Of a stretch of DNA of 64,000 bases, positions 1 through 7,911 are shown piece by piece. Origin of the DNA: Kocuria rhizophila DC2201. GTDB taxonomy: Bacteria > Actinomycetota > Actinomycetes > Actinomycetales > Micrococcaceae. Under the pieces are notes generated by a model. It searched no databases. It worked only from the letters and a program-made list of their open reading frames with translations, and was not told where the DNA came from. The position numbers and the translations under genes were made by a program. The stretch lies in assembly GCF_000010285.1 (NCBI RefSeq), contig NC_010617.1, positions 2,046,001 through 2,110,000 on the forward strand, given 5' to 3'. The first letter of the stretch is position 1. The number at the start of each line of letters is the position of its first letter.

Positions 1-255
1 GGCTGCACGCTCGAGGACGACGTCCTGGTGGGCATGAACGCCACCGTGCTCAACGGTGCCGTGGTGGGCAGCGGGAGTCTGGTGGCCGCGGGCGCCGTGG
101 TCCTGGAGGGCACGGTGGTGGCCCCCGGTTCGCTCGTGGCCGGCGTGCCGGGCAAGGTCCGCCGGGAGCTCACGGACGAGGAGCGCCGCGCGGTGAGCCG
201 CAACGCCCAGCGCTACATCGTGCTCTCCCGGGAGCACCGCGCCCTGAACTCCTGA
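1..255 (+). CDS. gamma-carbonic anhydrase family protein, C-terminal part
   Basis: The frame is open from the first base, so the 5' end lies outside the window; about 84 codons remain. The visible protein is a left-handed beta-helix made of hexapeptide repeats (V-G-M-N-A-T-V-L-N-G-A-V-V, then S-L-V-A-A-G-A-V-V) followed by the typical closing segment V-A-G-V-P-G-K-V-R-R-E-L and a short charged helix. This matches the C-terminus of YrdA/gamma-CA-like trimeric proteins (LbH_gamma_CA_like). The family often binds zinc, but the metal-binding histidines would lie upstream, so carbonic anhydrase activity cannot be judged. A strong hairpin follows the stop. Confidence 0.8.
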   Translation, partial: GCTLEDDVLVGMNATVLNGAVVGSGSLVAAGAVVLEGTVVAPGSLVAGVPGKVRRELTDEERRAVSRNAQRYIVLSREHRALNS

Positions 256-275
256 TCCGCACCCCCGCGAACGCC

Positions 276-310
276 ACGGCGGCCCGGACTCCACGAGTCC
301 GGGCCGCCGT
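276..310. terminator. bidirectional hairpin terminator
   Basis: A perfect 16-bp stem, ACGGCGGCCCGGACTC at 276-291 and its exact complement at 295-310, closes a 3-nt loop. It sits between two convergent genes (gamma-CA-like and purH) and can serve both. There is no long T tract on either side. Confidence 0.8.
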
Positions 311-338
311 GTGTCTGCGGGCTCGCCGTGGGCGCGGT

Positions 339-1949
339 TCAGTGGAAGAAGTGGCGCGCGCCCGTGAGGTACATGGTCACCCCGGCGGCCTTGGCGGCCG
401 CCACGACCTCCTCGTCGCGGATGGAGCCACCGGGCTGAACCACGGCGCGCACGCCGGCGTCCAGCAGCACCTGGAGCCCGTCCGCGAACGGGAAGAACGC
501 GTCCGACGCCGCCACGGCCCCGCGGGCGCGCTGCGCACCGTCCTCGGCGAGCGTGTTGGCGCGCTCCACGGACAGCCGGCACGAGTCCACGCGGTTGACC
601 TGGCCCATGCCGATACCCACCGAGGCGCCGTCGTGGGCGAGCAGGATGGCGTTGGACTTCACGGCGCGCAGCGAACGCCACGCGAACTCGAGGTCCGCCA
701 GGGTCTGCTCGTCGGCGGGCTCGCCGGAGACCAGGGTCCAGTTCGCGGGGTCGTCGCCCTCGGCGTCCAGACGGTCCGCCTGCTGGAACAGGGCGCCGCC
801 GGAGACGCCCCGGTATTCGAGCGGGTCCCGGGCGAAGCCCTCGGGCAGCGCCAGCAGCCGGATGTTCTTCTTGCCGGAGAGGATCTCCAGCGCCTCGGGC
901 TCGAACTCCGGCGCCACCACCACCTCGGTGAACACGGGCTGGAGGTTGCGGGCCATCTCCGCGGTCACCGGGCGGTTGGCGGCCACCACTCCCCCGTAGG
1001 CGGAGAGCGGGTCGCACGCGTGCGCCTTGAGGTGGGCGTCGGCGATCGGGTCCACCGCACCGGGGGTGGCCACGGCCACGCCGCACGGGTTGTTGTGCTT
1101 GACCACGGCCACCGCGGGGTGCTGGTAGTCGTAGGCGGCGCGCAGGGCGGCGTCCGCGTCCACGTAGTTGTTGTAGGACATGGCCTTGCCGTGCAGCTGC
1201 TCGGCCTGCGCGATGCCCGGCGAGGCGGCGTCGTCCGTGTACAGCGCGGCCTTCTGGTGGGGGTTCTCGCCGTAGCGCAGGGACTCCGCGCGCTGCAGCG
1301 CGAGCCCGGCGTAGGGCGGCCAGAAGTTGGCCCGGGGGTCGTGGTCGAACTGCTGGGCGGTCCAGGTGGCCACCGCGGTGTCGTACGCGGCGGTGTGGGC
1401 GAACGCGGCGGCCGCGAGCTTCTGGCGGGCCGCGAGGTCGTAGCCGCCCTCGTGCGCGGCGCGCACGACGTCCGGGTAGCCCGCGGGGTCCACCACCACG
1501 GACACTGCCGCGTGGTTCTTGGCGGCCGCGCGCACCATCGAGGGCCCGCCGATGTCGATCTGCTCCACGACGTCGTCACGGCCGGCACCCGAGCGAACGG
1601 TGTCCTGGAACGGGTAGAGGTTCACGATCACGAGGTCGAACGGGTCGATTCCGAGCTCCTCGAGCTGGTCCTCGTGCTCCTGCTTGCGGCGGTCCGCGAG
1701 GATTCCCGCGTGCACGCGCGGGTGCAGGGTCTTCACGCGCCCATCCAGGCACTCCTGGAAACCGGTGACCTCGGAGACCTCGGTGACGGGCACGCCCGCA
1801 GCCTGGATGGTCTTGGCGGTGGAGCCGGTGGAGACGATGTCCACGCCGGCGTCGTGCAGCCCGCGCGCGAGGTCCTCCAGACCGCTCTTGTCGTAGACGG
1901 AGACCAGTGCCCGCTTGAGCGGCACGCGGTTCAGGTCGGAAGTGTTCAC
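339..1949 (-). CDS. purH: bifunctional AICAR formyltransferase / IMP cyclohydrolase
   Basis: PurH catalyses the last two steps of de novo IMP synthesis, using 10-formyl-THF. At 536 aa it has the family's normal length. The N-terminal methylglyoxal-synthase-like cyclohydrolase domain (about residues 10-150) carries SVYDKSGLE and VSTGSTAKT. The transformylase domain carries [10 protein letters not shown] and the catalytic KHNNPCG motif near residue 280, and ends in the family-typical ARHFFH. It lies downstream of purN, which makes the preceding GAR transformylase step, separated by about 210 nt with its own likely promoter. Confidence 0.97.
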   Translation of the reverse strand: MNTSDLNRVPLKRALVSVYDKSGLEDLARGLHDAGVDIVSTGSTAKTIQAAGVPVTEVSEVTGFQECLDGRVKTLHPRVHAGILADRRKQEHEDQLEELGIDPFDLVIVNLYPFQDTVRSGAGRDDVVEQIDIGGPSMVRAAAKNHAAVSVVVDPAGYPDVVRAAHEGGYDLAARQKLAAAAFAHTAAYDTAVATWTAQQFDHDPRANFWPPYAGLALQRAESLRYGENPHQKAALYTDDAASPGIAQAEQLHGKAMSYNNYVDADAALRAAYDYQHPAVAVVKHNNPCGVAVATPGAVDPIADAHLKAHACDPLSAYGGVVAANRPVTAEMARNLQPVFTEVVVAPEFEPEALEILSGKKNIRLLALPEGFARDPLEYRGVSGGALFQQADRLDAEGDDPANWTLVSGEPADEQTLADLEFAWRSLRAVKSNAILLAHDGASVGIGMGQVNRVDSCRLSVERANTLAEDGAQRARGAVAASDAFFPFADGLQVLLDAGVRAVVQPGGSIRDEEVVAAAKAAGVTMYLTGARHFFH

Positions 1950-2111
1950 AGACTCTCCAGAGGACGTGGGGACGTGTGGGCCGGCGTCGGCCCTGCGCGC
2001 GCGGTCAGCGGCGTGCCCGGGCCCGGGAGTGTCGGCTCCCGGTGGCGGGTCCGCGCGCGGTGTCGTGGAGCACGACGGCGCGGGGCCCGCAACGGCGCCC
2101 GGGCCAGTCTA
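1950..2111 (-). promoter_or_regulatory. purH promoter and about 150-nt leader
   Basis: On the minus strand a TAGACT -10 box (complement of 2106-2111) lies about 155 nt before purH. The leader contains a perfect 7-bp hairpin (CCGGGAG 2023-2029 with CTCCCGG 2036-2042). I looked for the conserved ZTP (pfl) riboswitch elements expected at some purH genes and did not find them. Whether the leader is regulatory is unknown. Confidence 0.35.
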
Positions 2112-2160
2112 CGGCCGGGCCACGGAGCACCCCGCGATGTGTCGTCCGGCGGCGCGGATC

Positions 2161-2718
2161 TCAGCCGGCCAGCTCGGCGAGAGCCTCCACGAGCAACGAG
2201 CGCTCGGCGGTCTTGATCCGCTCGTGCAGGGTGTCCTCGGTGTCGTCCGGCAGCACGGGAACGGCCACCTGGGCGAGGATCGGGCCGGCGTCCACGTCCG
2301 CGACCACCTCGTGCACGGTGGCCCCCGTGATCCTGACCCCGTAGGCCAGGGCGTCGCGCACCGCGTGCGCACCGGGGAAGGACGGCAGCAGGGAGGGGTG
2401 CGTGTTGACGATCCGCCCCGGGAACGCGGCCACGAAGGGAGCATCCACGATGCGCATGAAGCCCGCGAACACCACGCGGTCCGGACGGTGGGAGACGATC
2501 TCCCGCTCCAAGGCACGGTTCCACCGTTCACGGTCCGGGTGCTCGGACGGTGCCACGAGGAACGTCCCGATCCCCGCCGCCTCGGCCCGCCGGAGCCCCT
2601 CGCACGGCCGGTCCGCACCCACGGCCACGATCTCCACGGGGGCGTCCCCGAGGTGCAGGCCGTCGATCACCGCCTGAAGATTTGTACCGGACCCCGACAC
2701 CAGAACCACCAGTCGCAT
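2161..2718 (-). CDS. purN: phosphoribosylglycinamide formyltransferase (GAR transformylase)
   Basis: PurN makes FGAR from GAR using 10-formyl-THF. The protein is 185 aa, close to the usual 190-210. It has the N-terminal SGSGTNLQ phosphate-binding loop (8-15), the catalytic Asn105 and His107 in NTHPSLLPSFPG, and Asp143 in DVDAGPI; these correspond to Asn106, His108 and Asp144 of the E. coli enzyme. The ATG at 2718 is preceded by TAGCAT with a 6-nt gap, a leaderless-type start. Neighbours purH and the DUF6350 gene keep the order seen in mycobacteria. Confidence 0.96.
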   Translation of the reverse strand: MRLVVLVSGSGTNLQAVIDGLHLGDAPVEIVAVGADRPCEGLRRAEAAGIGTFLVAPSEHPDRERWNRALEREIVSHRPDRVVFAGFMRIVDAPFVAAFPGRIVNTHPSLLPSFPGAHAVRDALAYGVRITGATVHEVVADVDAGPILAQVAVPVLPDDTEDTLHERIKTAERSLLVEALAELAG

Positions 2719-2724
2719 GCCGCC

Positions 2725-2730
2725 ATGCTA
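2725..2730 (-). promoter_or_regulatory. purN -10 box, leaderless type
   Basis: TAGCAT on the minus strand, then GGCGGC, then the purN ATG. The spacing puts transcription start at or next to the A of the start codon. Confidence 0.5.
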
Positions 2731-3067
2731 GCCGCCGGAGCGGTGCCACGGCGGACCGGGCACCCTGTCGGGGTGGTGCGGGGGCTGTTCCAAGGACGGG
2801 GCGGGCTGGCTCGCCCCGTGGCCACCGCCCGGTTCCCGGGGATGCTGCCGGCCCCGTCTCCCCCGGTGGTGCCCGGCTTTCACCGTCCGCCGGGCCGCAC
2901 CCCGGTGCGCGCGTGGGGCAGTCCTGGTGCCCGCGGCGAGCACGTTCCGGTCTGGCACCACCCCGGCGCGCGCGTGGAGCGGGCCCCGTTCCCGGGCGGC
3001 CCGGGCCGCGCGCACTTGTGGTCCGGGCCCCGCGCACCGGTGGTCCGGGCCTTGCCGGGGACTCGCC

Positions 3068-3073
3068 TACAGT
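3068..3073 (+). promoter_or_regulatory. -10 box, leaderless type
   Basis: TACAGT followed after 7 nt by the ATG at 3081. No convincing -35 element is visible. Confidence 0.45.
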
Positions 3074-3080
3074 GGTGGGC

Positions 3081-3704
3081 ATGCAGCATTCCCGTCAGCG
3101 CGGCACCGCGCCCCGCGACCCCTCCCCCGGTGCACCGGAGCCTCGCCGGGACCCCGCCGCCGACGCCCCCGCCGTGAGGTTCGCGGCCGCCGCCGCGGGA
3201 CTGTCCGTGCTGGCCTCCGCCCTCGTCACGCAGGATGCCCTGCCCACCGCGGTGGGGGTGGTGCTCGCGCTGGCCGGGATCGCGATGGGCATCGTCTCGC
3301 TCGTGCGCCACCGCCGCTCGGCAGCGCGCACGCTGGTCGTCTCGTTCGCCGTGATCGCCATCCTGTGGGGCACCCTGAACGCCCTGGGCGGCGGGAGCCG
3401 GCTGGTGGTGTGGCCCGCGAGCGAGGTGTACCGGGACTGCACGGCCCGCTCACTCACCCTGAACTCCGGCGCGCAGTGCGAGCGTCAGCTCACCGACAAC
3501 GTCTGGCGCCACCTGACCGGCAAGCCGGTGGAGACCGGAGCGCCGTCCCCGAGCGCCTCACCGAGAGTGTCGCCCAGCGCCTCCCCGAGCGGTTCCGCCG
3601 GCGTTTCACCGAGCGGTTCGGCCAGTGCGTCGCCCTCGGGCTCTGCGGCCACGCCATCCGCGTCCCCGGACACCGGGGCGCCCAGCGCCAGCGCCACCCG
3701 CTGA
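3081..3704 (+). CDS. small membrane protein with Ser/Pro/Ala-rich tail
   Basis: Not recognised as a named family. The 207-aa product has a Pro/Arg-rich N-terminus, three hydrophobic segments (about residues 34-50, 54-72 and 82-102; the positively charged loop LVRHRRSAAR lies between the second and third), a short extracellular-looking region with two cysteines (DCTARS and QCERQ), and a C-terminal tail of about 60 residues made of SPSASP/SPSGSA repeats. This looks like a membrane-anchored envelope protein with a disordered tail. The ATG at 3081 is chosen over an in-frame GTG at 3072 because of the TACAGT box at leaderless spacing. Confidence 0.6.
   Translation: MQHSRQRGTAPRDPSPGAPEPRRDPAADAPAVRFAAAAAGLSVLASALVTQDALPTAVGVVLALAGIAMGIVSLVRHRRSAARTLVVSFAVIAILWGTLNALGGGSRLVVWPASEVYRDCTARSLTLNSGAQCERQLTDNVWRHLTGKPVETGAPSPSASPRVSPSASPSGSAGVSPSGSASASPSGSAATPSASPDTGAPSASATR
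3540..3700 (+). repeat. degenerate short tandem repeats coding Ser-Pro-Ser-Ala-rich tail
   Basis: Imperfect repeats of about 12-21 nt (variants of CCGAGCG-CCTC) encode SPSASPRVSPSASPSGS and similar. Such tracts are prone to length change between strains. Confidence 0.55.
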
Positions 3705-3736
3705 GCCCCGGCCCCTCCGGCCGACCGGTCACGCGC

Positions 3737-5626
3737 CTAGCGCTCGTTCTCCCGGTCCATCGCGGCCAGTCGCGCGGCCTTGCGCTTCGCGGACCGTTTC
3801 TCGGCACGACGTCGCTTGGCCTCTTTGCGGCGTGACGGCCCCGTGTCCGTCTCCTCCGCAGGTGCGGGCTCGGCCCCGCCGACCCTCACCGTCGCGGGCT
3901 TCGCACGGGGCGCCCGCGCGGTGTCCCGTGCGCCCACGGTCGTGGAGCCCGTCCTGGACGCCGACGCCGCCGCACTGCGCCCCCAAGGGCCGGGCGTCTC
4001 CCCGGGGCGCACCGGGTCCTCGACCGGCTCCCCCTCCGACGTCGGGTGCTCCGACCTGACGTCCTCCGGCGCCAGGTGCTCCGGCAGCGTGTCCTCCGGG
4101 GTGCTCGACCGGGTCCAGGGGAACCTGCGGGCTCGCGGGGCTACAGGGGGCTCCCCCTCCTCGGCCTTGTCCTGGTCCCCGGTCAAAATGTTCTGGGAGG
4201 GGGTCTGCGCGGCGGGGACGGGGCCGTCCGAGAGCGCGGCCGCGGCGTCGTCGTCGGAACCCCACGAGCGGGAGCGGTAGCCCTCGCGCTCGAGCCAGGG
4301 GCCCAGCAGGTACCCCACCGCGGCGCCGACCGCGAGCTCGGCGCCGAGCCACACGAAGACCTTCCCCGCGTCCGGACCGATCTCCGTGAGGCGCCCGATG
4401 CCGAGCGATCCCCCGGACAGCCACGCGAGCGCGGCCACGAGACCCGCCCCCACGGCGGCGATGAACGCCACGGTGAGCAGCGTGGAGAGCACGAAGGTGA
4501 GCCAGCGCAGGGGCAGGCGGATGGCCATCCAGTCGTCCAGGTGGTTCTCCCCCTCACGGCAGAACCACCAGCCCGCGAGCAGACCCGCGATCACCGGCAG
4601 CGCCAGCACACCGGCCGTGAAGGCCCCGGGATCGGCGGGGACCGCCGCGAGCGCCGGGAACTGCGGGAGGGGCCCCAGGACCGTGTGGAACGGGGACGTG
4701 ATGGTGCCCGAGCCCAGGGAGAAGCCCGCACCCGTGGACCATGCGAGCGCCCACACCACCATGTTGGGCAGGAAGCCCAGCTGCAGCGCGGTGAGCGCGG
4801 TGTCCCCTGCGGCACCCGTGCCGAGGTCCTGGTAGACCGTGATGACGTCGTCCCAGTTCGCCCCGAGCGCGAGGGTCAGCAGCAGCGCCCCACCGGCCAC
4901 CGCGGCCACCGCGGCCAGGAACCCGGCGCGGATCACGGCCCACACGTAGGAGCCGGCCCAGCGCGAGTACTGGCTGGTTCGTTCGAGCCAGGACGCCGCA
5001 TCCGTCCCGAGCACGGCCGCGAGGGAGCGGGAGGCGCTCCAGCCGCCCACGAGGGTCCCGAGCCCCGCCGGGACCAGCGGGCACAGCGCCGCGGGCAGCA
5101 GCTGCACCGAGACCTGCTCCGTGCGGCTGAGCAGCGCCACTAGCACCCCGAACCCGGCGTACGCGGCCATCCCGGCGACGAACGGCACGAGGAACTGCCC
5201 GCGCCAGCACGCGCGGGCGATGCGGCGCCCGGCCACGACGGCCAGGGTGAACGGGATGAGCGAGAGGCCCAGGGGCAGCAGGGTCACGGTGCCTCCGCCG
5301 TCCAGGGAGAGCCCCTGGATCGCGTGGATGCCCACGGGGGCGCCGTGGGACAGCAGCCACGCCTGGCCCGCGAGCCGCAGGCTGCCCGCCGCGCCCAGCG
5401 TGGCGAAGCCGCCCGCGGCCCAGACCGCGCCCAGCAGCAGGGCGCCGAGCAGCAGGCCCACCACGGCTACCACGAGCAGCTCGACCACCCCCTGCAGTGC
5501 CAGGGGCATGGGCACGCCGGCGTCGCTGCGCGCGGGGCGTGAGGGCTCCGACGCCGCGGAGGAGCCGCGCGCCTGCCAACGGTCGCGTACGCCCGAGACC
5601 ACGCCGGGCACTGAGGGAAGTTTCAT
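3737..5626 (-). CDS. DUF6350 polytopic membrane protein (PerM-like)
   Basis: A 629-aa integral membrane protein with about nine to ten hydrophobic segments between residues 45 and 450, followed by a long hydrophilic tail that ends in the very basic KRRRAEKRSAKRKAARL. Size, topology and position next to purN-purH fit the actinobacterial DUF6350 family, whose Mycobacterium tuberculosis member PerM supports cell division; transfer of that role is inference. I start at the ATG at 5626 (MKLPSVPG), with GGGAGG about 9 nt upstream, rather than at one 33 nt further upstream. The tail carries one copy of the recurrent 11-mer (4242-4252, coding DDDAAA). Confidence 0.75.
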   Translation of the reverse strand: MKLPSVPGVVSGVRDRWQARGSSAASEPSRPARSDAGVPMPLALQGVVELLVVAVVGLLLGALLLGAVWAAGGFATLGAAGSLRLAGQAWLLSHGAPVGIHAIQGLSLDGGGTVTLLPLGLSLIPFTLAVVAGRRIARACWRGQFLVPFVAGMAAYAGFGVLVALLSRTEQVSVQLLPAALCPLVPAGLGTLVGGWSASRSLAAVLGTDAASWLERTSQYSRWAGSYVWAVIRAGFLAAVAAVAGGALLLTLALGANWDDVITVYQDLGTGAAGDTALTALQLGFLPNMVVWALAWSTGAGFSLGSGTITSPFHTVLGPLPQFPALAAVPADPGAFTAGVLALPVIAGLLAGWWFCREGENHLDDWMAIRLPLRWLTFVLSTLLTVAFIAAVGAGLVAALAWLSGGSLGIGRLTEIGPDAGKVFVWLGAELAVGAAVGYLLGPWLEREGYRSRSWGSDDDAAAALSDGPVPAAQTPSQNILTGDQDKAEEGEPPVAPRARRFPWTRSSTPEDTLPEHLAPEDVRSEHPTSEGEPVEDPVRPGETPGPWGRSAAASASRTGSTTVGARDTARAPRAKPATVRVGGAEPAPAEETDTGPSRRKEAKRRRAEKRSAKRKAARLAAMDRENER

Positions 5627-5735
5627 CCCTCCCATCCTCCCACGACGCCCGGCCCCCACCGGGCAGCCGGAGTTCGCCCAGACTTCACCCCCGGGTCACC
5701 GGCGGGTGGCGTGCCCGTGAGCCGGACACCCCACC

Positions 5736-6920
5736 GTGGGAGGCGTGAGAATCGCACTGGTCGCCGAACAGTTCCTCCCCCACGTCAACGGTGTCACCCA
5801 CTCCGTGATCCGCGTCCTCGAGCACCTGCGGGACCGCGGCCACGAAGCCATGGTGATCGCCCCCTCCTACGAGAAGACCCTGTTCCTGGGTTCCGTGGAC
5901 CACGTGGACGGCGTGCGGGTGGAACGCATCCCGTCCCTGCCGCTCGCCGGCTACCCCGAGGTGCGGGTGGCCAGCTGCACGGTCACCCGCATGCAGCGCA
6001 TCCTGAGCCGCTTCGCCCCGGACGTGGTGCACGTGGCCTCCCCGTTCATTCTGGGCTGGCAGGCCATCCAGGCCGCCCGGGGCCTGGGGCTTCCCTGCGT
6101 GGCGGTCTACCAGACGGACGTCCCCGGGTACGCGGCACGCTACGGAGCGGCCGTGCTGGAGAAGGCCATGTGGTCCCACGTGCGCACCATGCACAACACC
6201 GCCACGCTCACTCTGGCGCCCTCCACCGCCTCGATCGCGTCCCTGCACGAGCACGGCGTGCAGCGCGTGCACATGTGGCGCCGCGGGGTGGACACCGCCC
6301 GGTTCCGCCCCGAGCTGCGGGACCACGCGTGGCGGGACCGCGTGGGCGGGGGCAGGCGCCTCGTGGGCTACGTGGGCCGGCTGGCACCCGAGAAGCAGGT
6401 GGCGGACCTCGTGGTGCTGGACTCGCTGCCGGACACCCGCGTGGTGGTCATCGGCTCCGGGCCCGAGAAGGACGCCCTGCGCACCCTGCTGCCGAACGCG
6501 AGCTTCGAGGGCTTCCTCACGGGCGACGCCCTGGCCACGGCCATGGCCTCCCTCGACGTGTTCGTCCACCCCGGGGAGCACGAGACGTTCTGCCAGACCA
6601 TCCAGGAGGCCATGGCCTCGGGCGTGCCCGTGGTGGCCGTGGGCCGCGGCGGGCCCCTGGACCTCGTGGACTCCTCCTGCAACGGCTGGCTCTACCGGCC
6701 CGGGGACACCGAGGGGCTGCGGGAGCGGGTGCGGGACCTGGTGGGCGACGACGCCAAGCGCCTCGCGTTCGCCCGCACCGCCCACCGCACGGTCCAGTCC
6801 CGCACGTGGGCCGGCGTGTGCGACGAGCTGCTGGGACACTACGAGCGGGCGTGCCGGATCAGTGCCCGCCTCGGGACCCACCGCGCGGGTGGGGCGGCCA
6901 TCGCCCCGGGGCTCCGCTGA
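5736..6920 (+). CDS. GT4-family glycosyltransferase (mannosyltransferase-like)
   Basis: A 394-aa GT-B fold enzyme. The N-terminus RIALVAEQFLPHVNGVTHSV is the glycine-rich acceptor-side loop of GT4 enzymes such as mycobacterial PimB'/MgtA. The C-terminal half has VGYVGRLAPEKQ and the E-x7-E motif (ETFCQTIQE) that binds the nucleotide-sugar donor. A cytosolic or membrane-associated enzyme of glycolipid or lipoglycan assembly is likely; donor and acceptor cannot be told. GTG at 5745 would give the family-like start M-R-I-A-L-V, but GGGAGG lies only 1 nt before it, so 5736 is also possible. The gene is divergent from the DUF6350 gene. Confidence 0.85.
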   Translation: MGGVRIALVAEQFLPHVNGVTHSVIRVLEHLRDRGHEAMVIAPSYEKTLFLGSVDHVDGVRVERIPSLPLAGYPEVRVASCTVTRMQRILSRFAPDVVHVASPFILGWQAIQAARGLGLPCVAVYQTDVPGYAARYGAAVLEKAMWSHVRTMHNTATLTLAPSTASIASLHEHGVQRVHMWRRGVDTARFRPELRDHAWRDRVGGGRRLVGYVGRLAPEKQVADLVVLDSLPDTRVVVIGSGPEKDALRTLLPNASFEGFLTGDALATAMASLDVFVHPGEHETFCQTIQEAMASGVPVVAVGRGGPLDLVDSSCNGWLYRPGDTEGLRERVRDLVGDDAKRLAFARTAHRTVQSRTWAGVCDELLGHYERACRISARLGTHRAGGAAIAPGLR

Positions 6921-6942
6921 CCCCACCCGGCCGTTGGCCAGC

Positions 6943-6956
6943 GCTCTTCGGAGAGC
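6943..6956 (+). terminator. small hairpin after the glycosyltransferase gene
   Basis: GCTCT and AGAGC pair around a TCGG loop 22 nt after the stop. The stem is short and lacks a T tract, so this is a weak terminator candidate. Confidence 0.3.
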
Positions 6957-7114
6957 CGCAGCTGCGTGCTGAGGGCGTCCGCGGCAGCGCATTCGCGGCA
7001 GTTCTGGGGCTCAGATGTGTCCTGACGTGACTCCCGGAGCCGCTCCCGGGCGCCGTTGGTTAAGTTTTGATGACATTCCCGGCCCGGTCCTGGCTCCCAC
7101 CCTGGCGGGCTGGT

Positions 7115-7120
7115 TAGGCT
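7115..7120 (+). promoter_or_regulatory. -10 box before the SAM-IV riboswitch
   Basis: TAGGCT sits so that transcription would begin within 1-2 nt of the first paired base of riboswitch helix P1 (7125). Promoter and aptamer boundaries therefore agree. Confidence 0.45.
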
Positions 7121-7122
7121 CG

Positions 7123-7266
7123 AACCGACTTCACGAGATGCACCCGCGCGAGGGCAGCACGCCCCCGCACGACCCGGGCTCCAACCCGGTGCACGCCAAC
7201 CCTCGGTTCAGGGGTGGATTGGATGACGAAGCGGCCGGGCCACACGTGTGGCCCAGGCAAGCAGCC
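7123..7266 (+). ncRNA. SAM-IV (SAM clan) riboswitch
   Basis: The layout follows actinobacterial SAM-IV aptamers. P1 is CCG-A-CTTC (7125-7132) paired with GAAGCGG (7228-7234). The conserved TCACGAG and ATGC follow P1. P2 pairs TGCACC with GGTGCA and encloses a CCGGG/CCCGG hairpin. Then come CCAACCCTC, GGGGTG and GGATGACGA in the order known from SAM-IV (CAACCCTCC, GGGGTG, GGGTGATGACC). A perfect downstream hairpin (GGGCCACAC 7237-7245 with GTGTGGCCC 7246-7254) is followed by GGCAAGC (7256-7262), also present 3' of the last hairpin in SAM-IV RNAs. It lies 24 nt before the next ATG, so control of translation or termination by S-adenosylmethionine is expected. Confidence 0.82.
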
Positions 7267-7289
7267 AGAAAACTCAGAGGCCACACACC

Positions 7290-7586
7290 ATGAACAGCAC
7301 AGCACAGCGACCCCCGTACGCCCCCCAGGCCACCCCGGAGTCCCGGGAGCAGTGGGTGGACGTCACCGTCCGCGCGGACACCGCGCACCAGGTCGTCTCC
7401 CTCACCGAACCGGACGGGCAGGAGCACACGTACGTCACCGATGACGTCCGGGAGCTCGCGCTCGCCACCCAGCACACCCACGGCCGCGGCCAGTGGTGCG
7501 CCAAGTACCGCCGCCTGCTCGTTCCCGGGGCCTCCCGGGTCACGGGGGGCATGTCCTTCTACAAGCTCGAGCCCGTTCCGGCCTGA
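7290..7586 (+). CDS. small protein of unknown function under a SAM-IV riboswitch
   Basis: A 98-aa soluble protein that I do not recognise. It starts MNSTAQRPPYAPQ and continues into a compact, probably beta-rich stretch (WVDVTVRADTAHQVVSLTEP, then EHTYVTDDVRELALATQHT, then GQWCAKYRRLLVPGASRV). It has one cysteine and no signal peptide or membrane segment. The ATG at 7290 is chosen because AGAGG lies about 10 nt upstream and the riboswitch ends just before it; a GTG-initiated 112-codon frame from 7248 would overlap the riboswitch. The riboswitch suggests a role in methionine or SAM metabolism, but nothing in the protein shows what it does. Confidence 0.7.
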   Translation: MNSTAQRPPYAPQATPESREQWVDVTVRADTAHQVVSLTEPDGQEHTYVTDDVRELALATQHTHGRGQWCAKYRRLLVPGASRVTGGMSFYKLEPVPA

Positions 7587-7804
7587 TCCGGAGCGCGCCG
7601 CCCCGGCGCCGGGTGCCCCGGCTGCGCTGGTCTCCCCCGGCACGCGAGGCACCGCACGCAAGCGGAGCATCGCGGGAACGCGGGGCACCGCAGGTACGCC
7701 GGATGTCCCGGGCATGCCGGGCACCGCAGACACGATCGGCAGCCTGGGCGCGGAGTCCACTGGCATCACCGACTCCACGGGCAGCACAGATCTCACACAG
7801 CACA
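7587..7804. other. intergenic, low-complexity GC-rich DNA
   Basis: Together with the following terminator, about 325 bases without a gene. The stretch is rich in short imperfect repeats of GGCACCGCA and GGCATGCCGGGCA type. I see no coding-like frame or known RNA here. Confidence 0.45.
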
Positions 7805-7847
7805 GAGGCCCGGCACGGCGCGCGAACCACGCGCCGTGCCGGGCCTC
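7805..7847. terminator. strong bidirectional terminator
   Basis: A perfect 18-bp stem (GAGGCCCGGCACGGCGCG at 7805-7822 with its complement at 7830-7847) closes a 7-nt loop. It stands between the convergent small gene and the choline operon and can end both. Confidence 0.85.
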
Positions 7848-7911
7848 TTCCGGGCCGTCCCTCCCCCGCACCTGCTCCGAGGGGCCCGATCACCGGGCCG
7901 GGGCGAGCCGG

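Larger units (their letters stand above)
2719..3080. other. intergenic, nothing recognised apart from promoters
   Basis: About 360 bases of extremely GC-rich DNA between the divergent purN and the small membrane protein gene. Apart from the two -10 boxes at its edges I see no RNA motif, no strong hairpin and no coding-like frame. The open frames here are low-complexity Arg/Pro/Gly translations. Confidence 0.5.

Noticed and set aside
1950..2111. ZTP riboswitch before purH
   Set aside because: The leader lacks the conserved ZTP core sequences; only a simple hairpin is present.
309..2216. A 635-codon open frame antisense to purH
   Set aside because: It is a shadow of purH. High G+C removes stop codons from the opposite strand; the translation is His/Arg/Gly/Val-rich low complexity without domains.
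7248..7289. Longer start for the SAM-IV-controlled small protein
   Set aside because: It would begin inside the last riboswitch hairpin and has no ribosome site.
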